In this document: positions 45,311-55,576 of the stretch, piece by piece
Position numbering within the stretch: the first letter of the stretch is position 1
Layout of the letters: each line of letters starts with the position of its first letter
NCBI GenBank assembly: GCA_037127315.1
Contig: JBBBDQ010001456.1
Location: 227,001-291,000, forward strand
Source of the DNA: Ascarosepion bandense
Taxonomy: Eukaryota > Mollusca > Cephalopoda > Sepiida > Sepiidae
Direction of reading: 5' to 3'
DNA length: 64,000 bases
The notes under the pieces: model-generated
Database searches by the model: none
The model's input: only the letters and a program-made list of their open reading frames with translations
What the model was told of the DNA's origin: nothing
Made by a program: the position numbers and the translations under genes

Positions 45311-45540
45311 ATTATATATATATATAAGTCATCCACATACAAGCCTGTTTCGCTGTATCACAGCTCATCAGTGGCTAGATTATTCAGGTGTTAAAACTGC
45401 TCAATGTATGAACAGAGCTGTATTACATTATATATATATATATATATATATATATACTATTGATATTATTGAATAATAATACTATACATATGTACACCCT
45501 CCTATTATATATATATTTATTAATTTACATCACTCATATA
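45311..45540 (-). mobile_element. Family a repeat with hammerhead motif
   Basis: On the minus strand: AGCTCTGTTCATACATTGAGCA, TTTTAACACCTGAATAAT, then the hammerhead core and GGATGACTTATATA. The CAGCTCT...ATTGAGCA...CACCTGAATAAT module recurs at 27255-27330, 58565-58615 and 59245-59300. Families a and d therefore travel together. TA tracts flank it. Confidence 0.75.
45338..45371 (-). ncRNA. Hammerhead ribozyme motif (family a, complete core)
   Basis: The most canonical copy in the window. On the minus strand, CUGAUGA is at 45371-45365. Stem II is GCUG (45364-45361) with CAGC (45355-45352) around UGAUA, and GAAAC is at 45351-45347. Stem III is ACA (45348-45346) with UGU (45341-45339) around GGCU, and H17 is A45338. 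All invariant core bases are present. Stem I shows A-U and C-G next to the core, then mismatches. A short stem III is what is described for hammerheads in Penelope-like elements. Confidence 0.75.
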
Positions 45541-46089
45541 TATATATTTTCTAAACATATATTGTTAAATATAACAGACAGTAAATGTCTGTTTAATCAT
45601 GAGCCATTCAAAGTATCATATTTTGACTTTAATTTCCGGTGAAAATAAACACAAAAATTTTCTAACATTTGGATATTTTTTTATTATGTTGGTTCTAAGC
45701 TTTTGGCTCACATGAGTCATCTTCAGAGAGGTTTCAGGGACGTTAACATAAAGACATCCACTATCATAGATGATATTATCTTGTGTTGACATAAAACATT
45801 GCTGTGACGATAACAGTCACTGAATAGCAGACGCAGTTTGTAAATTTGTAATTTGGTTCTATGACATCACACCACATGAGAGACCGAAATGTTAACAGAA
45901 CCATATGTCTAAATGCAATGTAATGTGTTGTGACCAGATTGAAATGTGGTTTTATTAAGTGTGAGTTGCTTTGATTTAATGTAGATGGTCTCCAATATCT
46001 GAAGGTTCTTTTTACTGTGTGTATGAGTGAGTATTATTGTGTTATCAGTTAAAATCTGTCTAATATTTCCTACATGGCTATGTTTTTCT
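45541..46089. other. Intronic DNA, unrecognised
   Basis: AT-rich. A segment at about 45690-45740 (TTTTGGCTCACATGAGTCATCTTCAG) looks hammerhead-like on the minus strand but lacks a plausible stem III. Further right there is nothing I can name before the Gypsy integrase begins. Confidence 0.4.
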
Positions 46090-46099
46090 AAGAAATATT

Positions 46100-46960
46100 C
46101 TTTAATTGAACTCTGATCAGAAAGGTGGCAGATAAGTCTACGCTTCTAAAGATTTTCATACTCTGTCTATTCTCAGCCAAATATATTCACAGTTTTGTAA
46201 ATCTTTAGGAATATATGACTTAAGCATAGAGTGCAAATGTTTGCTGGAAAAATTTTCTATGTCAAATTTTTGCATCTCTTCAGCTAAAGTCTTGATGTGA
46301 GAGTCTGTTAATTCTATGTCTTCATCTTTAGTAGGATTGATTAACTATCGTGGACCTTAAGCTTGACTTCCTGTTGATACAGTAAATGGGGAATAGTTGG
46401 ATTCATTAGGTATTATCCTGATTCCGAGAAGCACAGTGGGAAGAGCTGACAGCCAGGATTCTTTTCTTTCTATTATTGCTGTCTTCAGGGTTCTATGTGC
46501 TCTTTCTACTAAATCATTTGTTTGTAGGTAGTATGCTGTTGTTCTCAGTTAGTGAAAACCAATTATTTTAGATAATTCTGTGAACAATTCAGATTCAAAT
46601 TGGCTTCCTTTGTCTGTTAGAACATCGAGTGGAATACCGAATCTAAAGATCCATAAGTCTGCAAATGCTATTGATACTGATTTTGCTATGATCTCCGATA
46701 GTCAGCATGCTTCAATCTTTCCGGTGTTCTAATGAATACATGTTAAAATATAACGATAGGGTGAAAAATAAGGATCAGTAGTGTTCTTTACTGGCGTTAA
46801 GGGCCCAGCAATATCAATATGCACCGTCTGAAAGTGGCTGGAGGGTAATTCGAATGGTTGAACTTTTTGCATGTACTGCTATTCTTGCTTGCTGGCACTC
46901 TTGGCATTCCTTACACCAAGTTTATATCGACTTGTCCATTCCATGTCAGTAATATCTTGC
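46100..46960 (-). pseudogene. Gypsy integrase region (G2)
   Basis: On the minus strand, CKECQECQQARIAVHA leads to FQTVHIDIAGPLTPVKN with the first catalytic Asp. IAFADLWIFRFGIPLDVLTDKGSQFES follows with the second, then TTAYYLQTND-LVERAHRTLK around the expected Glu, and DLQNCEYIWLRIDRV. Several stops interrupt it. Element G1 has lost this whole domain. Confidence 0.82.
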
Positions 46961-47403
46961 TTTTATGAGTTTTAGAGAAGCTGATGTACCAGGATGTGAT
47001 AAACTATGTAAACTGTAAAATACCGATTTTCTTAGCTTTTGCATGACAAAAGGTTGTGGAAAATGTAATGACACGTCACATAGCACTACTTCATTTTTGT
47101 TTACAGTATATGATTTTAGACAATCATGGAAATTTCATCGTCAGTATTTTGATGTGTTACTATTTCTTGTAGGTCACAAACATCAATATTGATTGCATTT
47201 GCTGGTCAGGATAAACAATCAGCTACAATATTTTGTGAGCCTTTTATGTAGGATATATCATTAACGTATTCACTAATGAAGCTGGGGTGTCGTTGTTATC
47301 TATCAGTTTTTAAAAGCACTGCAAAGTGGTTTATGGTCAGTCATTAATAATACATTTCTTCCTTCTACTAGATGTTTAAAATGTAATACTGCTAGGTACG
47401 CAG

Positions 47404-48440
47404 CTAATAGTTCCCTAACAAAGTGGAATATTTTTGTTGGGTTTGTGACAATGTTTTTGAAAAGAACACAATAGAGACGGGTTGGTTATCAATCATTTGA
47501 TGAAGAGCTGCTCCTATGGCATAATTCAAACTATCTGTCACTAGCTGATAATTAATAGCCTTTGAGTCAGGAAAAGCTAGAACATTTACATTTGTTAAAC
47601 AGTTCTTTATATTTTTAAAAAATTCAATCTCTTCCTTAGTAAGCGTTACTGTCTTAGACTTTTGTTCGAGACGCATTCGCTCTGTCAGTGGTAATATTAT
47701 GTTGCTGAAATTTGGTACAAGTTTTCTATAAAAATTCACCATTCCGATAAATCTGCGTAAGGATTTAGAATCATTTGGTTGAGGAAATTGCGTAAGTTCA
47801 TTTAGTTTCTTTGTAGTGGGTTTAAGTCCATCAGCTGAGATGTGAAATCCTAGAAATTCGAGCTCGGTAACAACAAATGTGCATTTTCAAAGAGATTTTA
47901 AGATCATACTCACTGAGTTTTTGTAGTACTTCCTCAAGTTAATTGTAATAGCTATCTTTGTCATCCAAAAAATACTGTCCATCATCCTTTGGAAGGTACG
48001 GGATGCGTTTTGCAAATCGAAAGGCATATAACTGTACTCGTATAATCTAAAAGATGTGGTTATCGCTGTTTTACATATGTCATCAGGGTGTACTGGTATT
48101 TGGTGATATGCTGATGACAGGTCAATTTTCGAGAAAACTTCTTTGTTGTGCAATTTAGATGACAGAGAATTTATGTTTGGTATTGGACAGCGATCAGGTT
48201 TTGTTATTGCATTTAGCAACCTGTAGTCACCTTCAGGTCTTTAAGTACAGTCAGGTTCAGATGCCATATGTAATGCTGCACTTCATTCTGATTTAGAAGG
48301 GAAATTATTCCAGTTTTCTGGAGTTTACAGAATTCCTCCATTGCTATTTTGTATTTTTGAGATGATAACTGTCAAGTTTGAGAAAGAAGGAGGATTACTT
48401 CCAGTTTCAATCCTGTGGAATGCTCTGGGTTTGATAGCAT
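47404..48440 (-). pseudogene. Gypsy RT/RNase H (G2), palm deleted
   Basis: The RT start FSKIDLSSAYHQIPVHPDD lies in a frame at 48219-47887. After FQRMMDSIF, the YxDD palm segment present in G1 is missing. The sequence passes directly to codons corresponding to the later QVLQKL region, so both catalytic Asp residues are lost. A second frame at 47742-47404 holds MVNFYRKLVPNFSN and the RNase H start TDSLNYAIGAALHQMIDNQP. Confidence 0.8.
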
Positions 48441-48442
48441 CG

Positions 48443-49696
48443 CTATTTTGATGTGGAGAGATTATATTTGGATATTTCTTTGAGATTTTTTACTGTTATG
48501 TCCGTAGGATTGTCTGGATAAATATCAATATTCATTATCATCGAAGATGGTTGTGCTTTAGATTGTCTATTTGTTGTCGTATCTATTAGTTTACTATTAG
48601 TATAATCAACCAATAGTTCAAAGTGGCTCAAGAAGTCATAACCTAGGAGAGGTTTGGTCTTTTCTGCAACAAGAAAGGTCCAAGTAAAGTCTCTTCTGAG
48701 GTTATTTAGTGCTAACGTGATTCCTGCTTGGCCAGAGCATTCTTTTTTAATTCTGTTAGAGATGTTGGTTGGGTGGATGATGGCGCTGTTTAGATATTAT
48801 TTTGGTATAACTGATACAGCTGCTCCTGTGTCTACAACAAAATTTACTTTGTTAGCTCCTAACCGTGTGGCTACTTCAAGAAGCAGCGAATATGCAGAAA
48901 CTATCATATTAGTTTTCTGGGTTTATATTTGATACCAGTGAATTGGGTTTTGAACTGGGTTGTATTTGTACATTTTTCTTATTAGGCCATTTGCACCAGG
49001 GTTTGCAAAACTTTGCATGTTCAGCAGAGTGAATATGAGCACAACAGATTTTGGGCTTTTGATGGCTGTGAAATGGAAAGATACCAGGTGAACTATCCTT
49101 TGTTGTGTTTTGGTATCTTTGCGGTTATTGTTGGTGTTATCGATGGATTTCTCCAGATACCTGCTGAATATGTTTCTTGTTTGCTAAAATATAGAAAATC
49201 ATCAGACATTTTTCATAGCCGATCTATTTCCAGATCTGTTTGTGCGACTAAGGCGACAGCGGTTGTATAAATTTATGTCGCACAATGTCTTCATTTGCGC
49301 CTATGTGACTTGCTAATGACATCAGTTCATTTAAGTAAGTTGAAGGTCGTCCTGATATTCCTGAAGATGACATCAGTTTGTCGGGCATCTCTGGTTTTGA
49401 TTTTTCATATGCACTGATTATGGCTTCCTTTAAGGTATTGTAATCTGTTGAGTGTAATATATTCGTTGTATTCTTCCTACTATTTCTGGAGGAAGAGCTG
49501 CCAAAGCGTGGTAGAATTTTTGTGTTGCTTGTTTTATGTTTGTGATTATCACAAACCAGGTGAATACATTAGACTCAATAAACAGGGGTGTTTTGATTGT
49601 CACTGCTTGTATGGATGGATCCTGGTTGATGATCATTTGTTCTGTGTTGTTTCTTTTTTCTACCATTGTTCCTGTGGTTGAAGTTTTTTTGGACAT
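48443..49696 (-). pseudogene. Gypsy gag and protease remnants (G2)
   Basis: Gag begins near 49696 (MSKKTSTTGTM), with ESNVFTWFVI and KFYHALAALPPEIVGRIQ. It keeps the Trp codon that is a stop in G1. A Cys-rich tail lies near 49000-49030. Protease follows, with codons for a VDTGAAVSVIP-like stretch near 48820-48845 and YDFLSHFELLVDYTNSKLID (48640-48570 frame). Frames are interrupted, so non-functional. Confidence 0.72.
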
Positions 49697-49754
49697 CAGG
49701 GTTCACCAATTTATTGTGAGGTGCATGTTCTTTGGATGTCAGGAGTCATCAGTT

Positions 49755-50308
49755 TATAGTGGGTTATCCGTTATAGGGAAGTGTATATGTGTTGAAACAG
49801 ATTAGTTTGATTTGGCCTTGTTAGTAGATAGCCCACTATTAGAGGGGTACAAAACAAGAAAATCAAATTGTATATAGAGAGAACATATATATATATATCT
49901 CAATTAAGGTTTTTACAAATAAAAGTAATGTCTTTTGATTGGTACAAGGTCATTAAAAATGTTCATAGTAGTTTATAAACGAGTTTATGCGTATGTATGT
50001 ATGACCGTTTGTTTGTTAGGAGTGTCTTTGAAGTCTTCGCTCAGTCTTTTGGGTACTGATCAGTTATTAAGTAGATTGGTGAACAGTGAAGAAAAAGAAG
50101 ATGAGAGTGAAAGAGAGCTATCACATGACATTTGTCAAGAGACATGTTAATTGTGCTCATATTTTCTCTACTGCAACTGTTTTCTTGTCTCGTCTTTTTA
50201 TTTTATTTTCTGGGGCTCCAAACAGGTAATTTGGGAATTCACACCCAGATATAATTCTGGGCTTCCCATTGGATGACAAACAAACTTTGCGTTAACTCAC
50301 GAAAAGGG
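49755..50308 (-). repeat. LTR of G2
   Basis: TATAGTGGGTTAT start, GATAGCCCACTAT at 49827-49839, and TTTGGGAATTCACACCC...CTCACGAAAAGGG end. It matches both G1 LTRs in order and is more diverged from them than they are from each other. Boundaries are approximate. Confidence 0.82.
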
Positions 50309-51029
50309 TCCATAAAAGGAATTTTTTTTTTTTTTTGATAATTAAAGATTATTTGAATATTTGTTGTTTTTTTTATTTTTTAGATGTTTCCTAGTTTGCT
50401 ATTTGCTGAAAAACATATCACATCGAGGTGTGAAATTTCAAGTTTTGTGTGCAAAGTTTGTACATTCCAGAAAATTTGTTTTTATTTTTATTTTATTTTT
50501 TCTAACAAAATCAATGAGTCTGATTTGAATTTTAAATTTAAAATTTGTTTTGTTCACTACAATACAATTATTCATTGAGTTTAAGAATAGACTTAAAAGA
50601 TTTATCAGCCATCATGGCATCCATGTTCAAATGTAATTAAATAAAAAAAAATACAATGCTTGAAAACTTCAAGATTTGTATTTTTATATAAATTTTGCTA
50701 ACTAGTTGTAGTATTTGGAAATGTTTTAATTATTAAAATCTAAAACTGATGGCAAATCTTTATAACTTACCCTGTACATATTCTTTCATTCAAATTACTA
50801 ATCTGGTTAAGTTCAATTTTTATAAGTACTTTACCTTAATGAGAATGTTTTGTTTAGTTTCAAGTCAAATTATAGTAAGGGTTTTATAATTTATCTAATA
50901 GCATAGCTAATATATATTGTAAGCTGTTAACACAAAACCTTTTTTTATATGCTTTAGACATACTTTAATAGCTTACATAATAATTATGGATTTAGGATTA
51001 CTTTTCTTTTTTGTATGCATATATTCATT
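50309..51029. other. SLC20A intron, no recognised feature
   Basis: AT-rich intronic DNA with a poly-T run near 50322-50336. Confidence 0.5.
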
Positions 51030-51345
51030 TATTTGTGGATGTGCATTGTGGGAGCAGTGGATATTGGTTCAGAGAACTGTGTTCAAATTCCAGTTGAATT
51101 TGTTGCATTCATTTACGTCCAAATACCTATGAAAAAAGATAAGAATCCGTCTCTTCTCCAGCTACGGGTTAAATAGCAGGACAGATTGAGTTTTATAACA
51201 TATAATGTTATCAACCAAAAGACATATTACCAGTCTACCACAGAAAGTAATGGAAACCTACCAAAGGAAAATTTTCTACCCAATCAGTTATGTCTATTTT
51301 GAGACATCATCACCCAAGCGTTTATCATGTATGACAATTAACTGA
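51030..51345 (+). mobile_element. tRNA-derived SINE (family S)
   Basis: GTGCATTGTGGGAGCAGTGGATATTGG near the A-box region, then GTTCAAATTCC as a B-box-like block near 51090. The body has AAATACCT, GGGTTAAATAGCAGGACAGATTG and AGTCTACCACAGAAAG. The tail hairpin is around TGTCTATTTTGAGACATCATCAC. It ends about 75 bp before SLC20A exon 2. Confidence 0.85.
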
Positions 51346-51421
51346 CTGATACTCATATAAAAAATTAATTATCTTATTGGGGATTTTTACTTTTTACATT
51401 TGTGTTTTATTTTCTTCAAAG

Positions 51422-51523
51422 GTGCACGAGTATCAGATACAATACGCAAAGGTATAATAGATGTGCAACCATATAATGGAACAGAGGAAATACTGATGAT
51501 GGGAAATGTGGCAGGTGTCTCAG
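51422..51523 (+). CDS. SLC20A: SLC20A coding exon 2
   Basis: Residues 64-97, with split Gly codons at both edges. The acceptor is TTCAAAG and the donor GTAAGA. It encodes ARVSDTIRKGIIDVQPYNGT (65-84) and EEILMMGNVAGVSG. In human PiT2 the matching segment is the first extracellular loop with an N-glycosylated Asn-X-Thr near residue 81. Here NGT at 82-84 keeps the sequon. Both flanking introns are phase 1. Confidence 0.95.
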
Positions 51524-51819
51524 GTAAGATTATTATTTATTTGGTATGATTCAATGTGCTTACTGTCAGAGAAAAAAGAAATTAGTTAAATATGCTAATG
51601 TTTTAACATGTGTTTGAGTTATCAATTGTCTGGAAAATGTTATTCAGGGAATTTCTTTTTTGGATTATAATAAATTTTTTGTTACTTTTTTTATGAATGA
51701 ATGAATTTATTTATAAAATGAGTATTTTGCCAGAAAAATTATCAAAATAATTTTAACTAAATCAAACATCTTTTCATTGATTTTAGTAAATCCCAGGAAA
51801 ATTAATATCCTAACAGAAT

Positions 51820-52170
51820 TAGAATGTCAAATATTTGAACGTTATTTGAACAAATTTAAAAGAAATATTTAAAAAAGCAATGGAAATACATATTAAAAAC
51901 TGTCTATGCACTCAAAGATTGCAAAAGTTCAATATCTGTGTATTAAAGGATGCTTAATTTTAACAGTAAATCTTATAAACTTTTGTCATATGTCATCAAA
52001 TGTGTTTGTTTATAAGATTTACTGTTAAAATTAAGCATCCTTTAATACACAGATATTGAACTTTTGCAATCTTTGAGTGCACAGATAGCTTTTAATATGT
52101 ATCTCCATTATTTTCAAAAATCTTCTTTTTTAAATTTATTCAAATGACATTTGAAACAGATCTATGTCAT
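51820..52170. mobile_element. Palindromic MITE-like element with perfect 74-bp arms
   Basis: 51907-51980 and 52008-52081 are exact inverted copies around a 27-bp spacer. Weaker pairing continues outward to about 51825 and 52165 (GGAAATACATATTAAAA against TTTTAATATGTATCTCC). There is no coding content and no hammerhead boxes. It lies in intron 2 of SLC20A. Confidence 0.9.
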
Positions 52171-52179
52171 CAAATAGGA

Positions 52180-52445
52180 TGTGCATTGTGATGCAGTGGC
52201 TATTGGCTCAGAATGAGAAATTGGAGAGCCGAGTTCGAATTCCAGTCAAATTCATTGCATTTACTTATGCACAAATACCTTTGGGGAAAGTATTAATCTG
52301 CCACTTCTCCCTCCATCTATGAGTTAAATAGTAGAACAGATTGTGTTCTTTAGCCTTGGTTGGCAACCAGTCTACTGCAGAAAGTAATAGCTACTTACGG
52401 TGAGAAAATCTTCTGCGCAGTCAATCATGTCTCTTTCAAGACTGA
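52180..52445 (+). mobile_element. tRNA-derived SINE (family S, best copy)
   Basis: A-box-like GGCTATTGGCTCAG near 52197 and B-box GAGTTCGAATTCC near 52230 are typical RNA polymerase III promoter elements. The body has AAATACCTTTGGGGAAAGTATTAATCT, GAGTTAAATAGTAGAACAGATTG and CAGTCTACTGCAGAAAG. It ends in TCATGTCTCTTTCAAGACTGACTGA near 52424-52448. A small inverted fragment of the same family is at about 52620-52675. Confidence 0.88.
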
Positions 52446-52936
52446 CTGATCTCATAAAATAAGATTTATTTTTCAATTTTGATATATTTTCAAATAGAAA
52501 GCATAAGTTCCATAACCGATTAAAGTCATTGATGCACCACAAATACTGCATCCATAGATCCAAGACAGCCCAACAGAATTCATTTTTTAGACTGTATTTT
52601 AAATTCACTATTGTCCTTCTATTAGACTAGTTGTTAGAGAACTTAGTCTGCTCTGCCATTTAACTCATAACTTGGAAATATATAATTTAATATATAAGCT
52701 TAAACAAGTACAAAATCATACAGTTTTTAGGATTTTAACTGACAATCTAACTCACTTGCTTAGTACCTTTAACACAAAATTACCTTCAAAAATAAGTTGT
52801 CAGAAGATTTAAAATTCAATTTATTAAATAATGTCTTTATCAAACCATTAATGTTTGGATCATAATAGCAATTTTTTGTGAATGACTATAAAATGCTAAT
52901 TGAACTAATATACATGTATTTTTTTAAAAAAACCAG
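52446..52936. other. SLC20A intron 2, distal part
   Basis: Non-coding, with a short inverted SINE fragment near 52620-52675. The acceptor AAACCAG precedes exon 3. Confidence 0.5.
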
Positions 52937-53077
52937 GCTCCTGTGTATGGCTTCTTGTGGCTACATTCCTACGATTACCTGTATCTGCTACCCATAGTAT
53001 AGTAGGTGCCACTCTAGGTTTCGCATTAGTTGCTCATGGTTCCAATGGTGTAAGATGGTCAAAATTAGGGATGATCA
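52937..53077 (+). CDS. SLC20A: SLC20A coding exon 3
   Basis: Residues 98-144 with split codons at each end. The donor is GTAAGT. It encodes [20 protein letters not shown] (99-118), [20 protein letters not shown] and SKLGMI. The LP-x-S-x-THxIVG segment is a conserved PiT feature in a re-entrant or membrane-embedded part of the transporter. The frame is fully open and highly conserved, in contrast to the decayed transposons around it. Confidence 0.96.
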
Positions 53078-53593
53078 GTAAGTTTTTTCTTGTTTAATTT
53101 TTTTAAAAATACTTTTCTGTTAATACATTTTCGTTCTATTTTTATTACATATTCCTTATGAAGAATTTTTTTGACATTTCTAAAATGGCTTCTTCAAGAA
53201 GCCATTGTATTTCTAAAAAGTATGTATACAATAAAATCTCAAACTATTTATGAAGGGTGCTAAAAATTCCTTTGGCTGAAAAATTTTGTCAAAAAATTCT
53301 GATGTTTGGTCATTTGACAAGTGGGTCAGGCTTAAAACATTTAAGCTCTCTTTTTTAAGTCATACTTTTTAAAGTATATTTTGAAAGTGCAATTTTCAGA
53401 TTTCTATTATCTATAATAATGAACAGAGACTATTAGATATTTATTATTACTTTATGCAAATTTGTTTTCCTTAGAGAAAAATGAATGGGCGTCTCAGTCT
53501 TGTTTTTCATACAGCATATCCTTAATGATTGACAATTTCAAAATTTTTAAATAAATACAATATCAAAACATTTGGGAAGACTTTTCCTTTGCT

Positions 53594-53625
<32 letters not shown>

Positions 53626-54654
53626 CTATATATAGCAAGATTATTTGTGTGAATGTATGTAAATATTTATGTACACATAAAATCAAGAAGAAAAAATTGC
53701 AGTGAAGTCCCTCTTAATGGAAATGGTAGATATTTTTTGCCAGTAATAGACATATTGTTCATTTCATGTTTCTTGTACCTTTTATATCAATTATACATTT
53801 TTAGCTGTTGAAAACAATTTATACTAATCCCATTAAAAAAACCTTGAGAAACCACCCTATTGAGTTAATTTACTTCTGTTCATTTATGAATGAACAACTC
53901 AAGTGCAAGAGACATTTGAAATTTTCATTTTGCAATTTAAGAGGAGAGATGCCATTGAGAAATTACTTTGGGATAATTATATTTGGTTTTGGAAACTTGA
54001 GTTTTGTTCACAAAGATCATTATTTTTTGTTTTTGCTTTCTTAGTTTAATTTTTTTTTAAATGCATCAAAAGGAAAATGAATTAAACAACTTGACATGTC
54101 ATTATTAGTTGAATTTTGATCTGAAATTTTCATTGTATAATGTTGCATCAGTGTGATTAATAATTTACCACTAAATTAAGTGCATTAACAAATAAGATTA
54201 TATTGAAAAATAAATATTTGTTGTATAAAATAAGTGCTTTTTTCACCATTAACCTATACAGTTGTTGATGTATGTATGTATGTCTGTATGTATGTATGGG
54301 TGGTTTCTTGTTTCCAAGTATGCCTGTCTACAAGGATGACTAACTAATCTTTGTTGCAGACACCTGCTCAGACACATTAGTGTTTCTCCAAGACTCATAG
54401 AGCCAACCTATGCTTTATATTGCAACTATGCTGAACAGACTTTAGTTACAGTTTTTGGGAGAGAGTGCATGATCTATTTGAACAAATCTAGTAGGTTAAA
54501 AGCTTCAGTCACAATTTGACTTCACTCACAGTCCTTAGGTCAACCAGTGGTGTGGTTTTCAGGCACTTTCCAATCAACCACAGTTAGTCAGACTAGGTCT
54601 TATGGTTGGAGTGTAAGCATTTCAACTACTTATCCACATATATATATATGTATA
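53078..54654. other. SLC20A intron 3, proximal part
   Basis: AT-rich. A short perfect hairpin lies near 53184-53206 (AATGGCTTCTT/AAGAAGCCATT), a TA tract at 53594-53630, and TATG repeats near 54270-54298. No transposon coding sequence recognised. Confidence 0.5.
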
Positions 54655-54711
54655 TATTTATTATAAGTTATAGTTTAGAACATGTGCAAATTATAATTTA
54701 CTACAAAAGGG

Positions 54712-54751
54712 TACATTTTGTTTCGACATCAACAAAACAACATCTCGTCAG
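54712..54751 (-). ncRNA. Hammerhead ribozyme motif (family c, left arm)
   Basis: On the minus strand, CUGACGA at 54751-54745 fits CUGANGA. Stem II pairs 54744-54739 with 54730-54725, including wobble pairs. GAAAC is at 54724-54720. Stem III is ACA (54721-54719) with UGU (54715-54713) around AAA, and H17 is A54712. The core is complete. Further out, ACTAC before the core and GTAGT after it could form an outer part of stem I. Confidence 0.7.
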
Positions 54752-55345
54752 GTAGTTAATAATGATGGTACTAAACATTATTTTTGAAAAAGAAAATTAA
54801 AAAATCTCACTTCCTCTTTATTTTTGGAAACCCTTTTTTTTTTTTAAATATATCTAACTGCAATCCACTTCCAGCCAATTGTTTAACATTTCTATTTTTT
54901 TTTCTTTTACATTTTCTACTGTCATCTCTCCTACACTTTCTTCCCTCTGTGCATTTTCTCACTTCTTTTTTGTTAAGCCCAGATGTTGCGTGACCCTTGT
55001 ATGTATCTATCTATATTTCACCTCCTACCAAAATTTGGGTCTATTTCTGTCTGAGCCGTTATTGGCTCTCTCCTCTTATCTCTTTCTTTCTCTCCTGTCT
55101 TTCTCTTTGCTTTTTATTTATTGTTTTCTCTATATTTTCTGTGTTCTTTTTATTTTCTGTATCACACACTTTATTTCTTATGTATCTCACTTTCTTTTTT
55201 TCCCCCTTTTTCGATTTCCTTTTTTGTTTTTCCATCTTTTCTATCCTCTTTACCTCATACAAAAAAGAAATTCCAAAAATAAAGGGGAAGTGAGATTTTT
55301 TAATTTTCTTTTTTAAAAATAACGTTTAATACCATCATTAACTAC

Positions 55346-55385
55346 CTTATGAGACATTATTTTTTCGATGTCAAAACAAAATGTA
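55346..55385 (+). ncRNA. Hammerhead-like motif (family c, right arm)
   Basis: CUUAUGA (one change, G5 to U) lies at 55346-55352. A perfect 5-bp stem II pairs GACAU 55353-55357 with AUGUC 55368-55372. AAAA replaces GAAA at 55373-55376. Stem III is ACA/UGU around AAA, and H17 is A55385. Two core bases are mutated, so inactive. It shows the ancestral stem II of family c better than the left arm. Confidence 0.55.
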
Positions 55386-55524
55386 CACTTTTGAAGTAAA
55401 TTATATTGAAGTTCTAAACTATAACTTATAATAAATATTCATAGCTCTATTTCTATATTGAGCACTGTTTTAAATTAATGTTTGAACATTGTTAATACTT
55501 TCTTCATTCTTTATTCACTTGAAA

Positions 55525-55533
<9 letters not shown>

Positions 55534-55570
<37 letters not shown>
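55534..55570. repeat. (CA)n microsatellite
   Basis: An uninterrupted CA repeat following a short TA tract, in intron 3 of SLC20A. Confidence 0.95.

Positions 55571-55576
<6 letters not shown>

Larger units (their letters stand above)
46090..50308 (-). mobile_element. Ty3/Gypsy retrotransposon with one LTR (element G2)
   Basis: A relative of G1, on the minus strand inside the SLC20A intron. The LTR is at 49755-50308. A primer-binding region follows (TGGTGAACCCTG on minus, near 49700), then gag from about 49696, a gag Cys/His tail near 49000, protease about 48950-48560, RT about 48440-47750, RNase H about 47740-47300 and integrase to about 46100. No second LTR is recognisable, so the 3' end was lost or replaced. 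Frames are broken throughout. It is antisense to the host gene. Confidence 0.85.
54655..55440. mobile_element. Foldback with paired hammerhead-like motifs (family c)
   Basis: Left arm 54655-54860 and right arm 55255-55440 are inverted copies: TATAAGTTATAGTTTAGAAC against GTTCTAAACTATAACTTATA at the outer ends, and AAATCTCACTTCC against GGAAGTGAGATTT inside. About 400 bp of pyrimidine-rich DNA lies between, whose 145-codon frame is a low-complexity Phe/Leu/Ser run. Each arm carries a hammerhead-like core. Confidence 0.85.

Noticed and set aside
45690..45740. Hammerhead-like order CUGAAGA, stem, AAAAG on the minus strand
   Set aside because: The CUGANGA box and a near-stem II are present, but no credible stem III with H17 follows and GAAA is AAAA. 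Not counted among the motifs.
54784..55316. 145-codon hydrophobic frame
   Set aside because: Low-complexity Phe/Leu/Ser run from pyrimidine-rich filler inside the family c foldback. No start context, splice sites or conservation.
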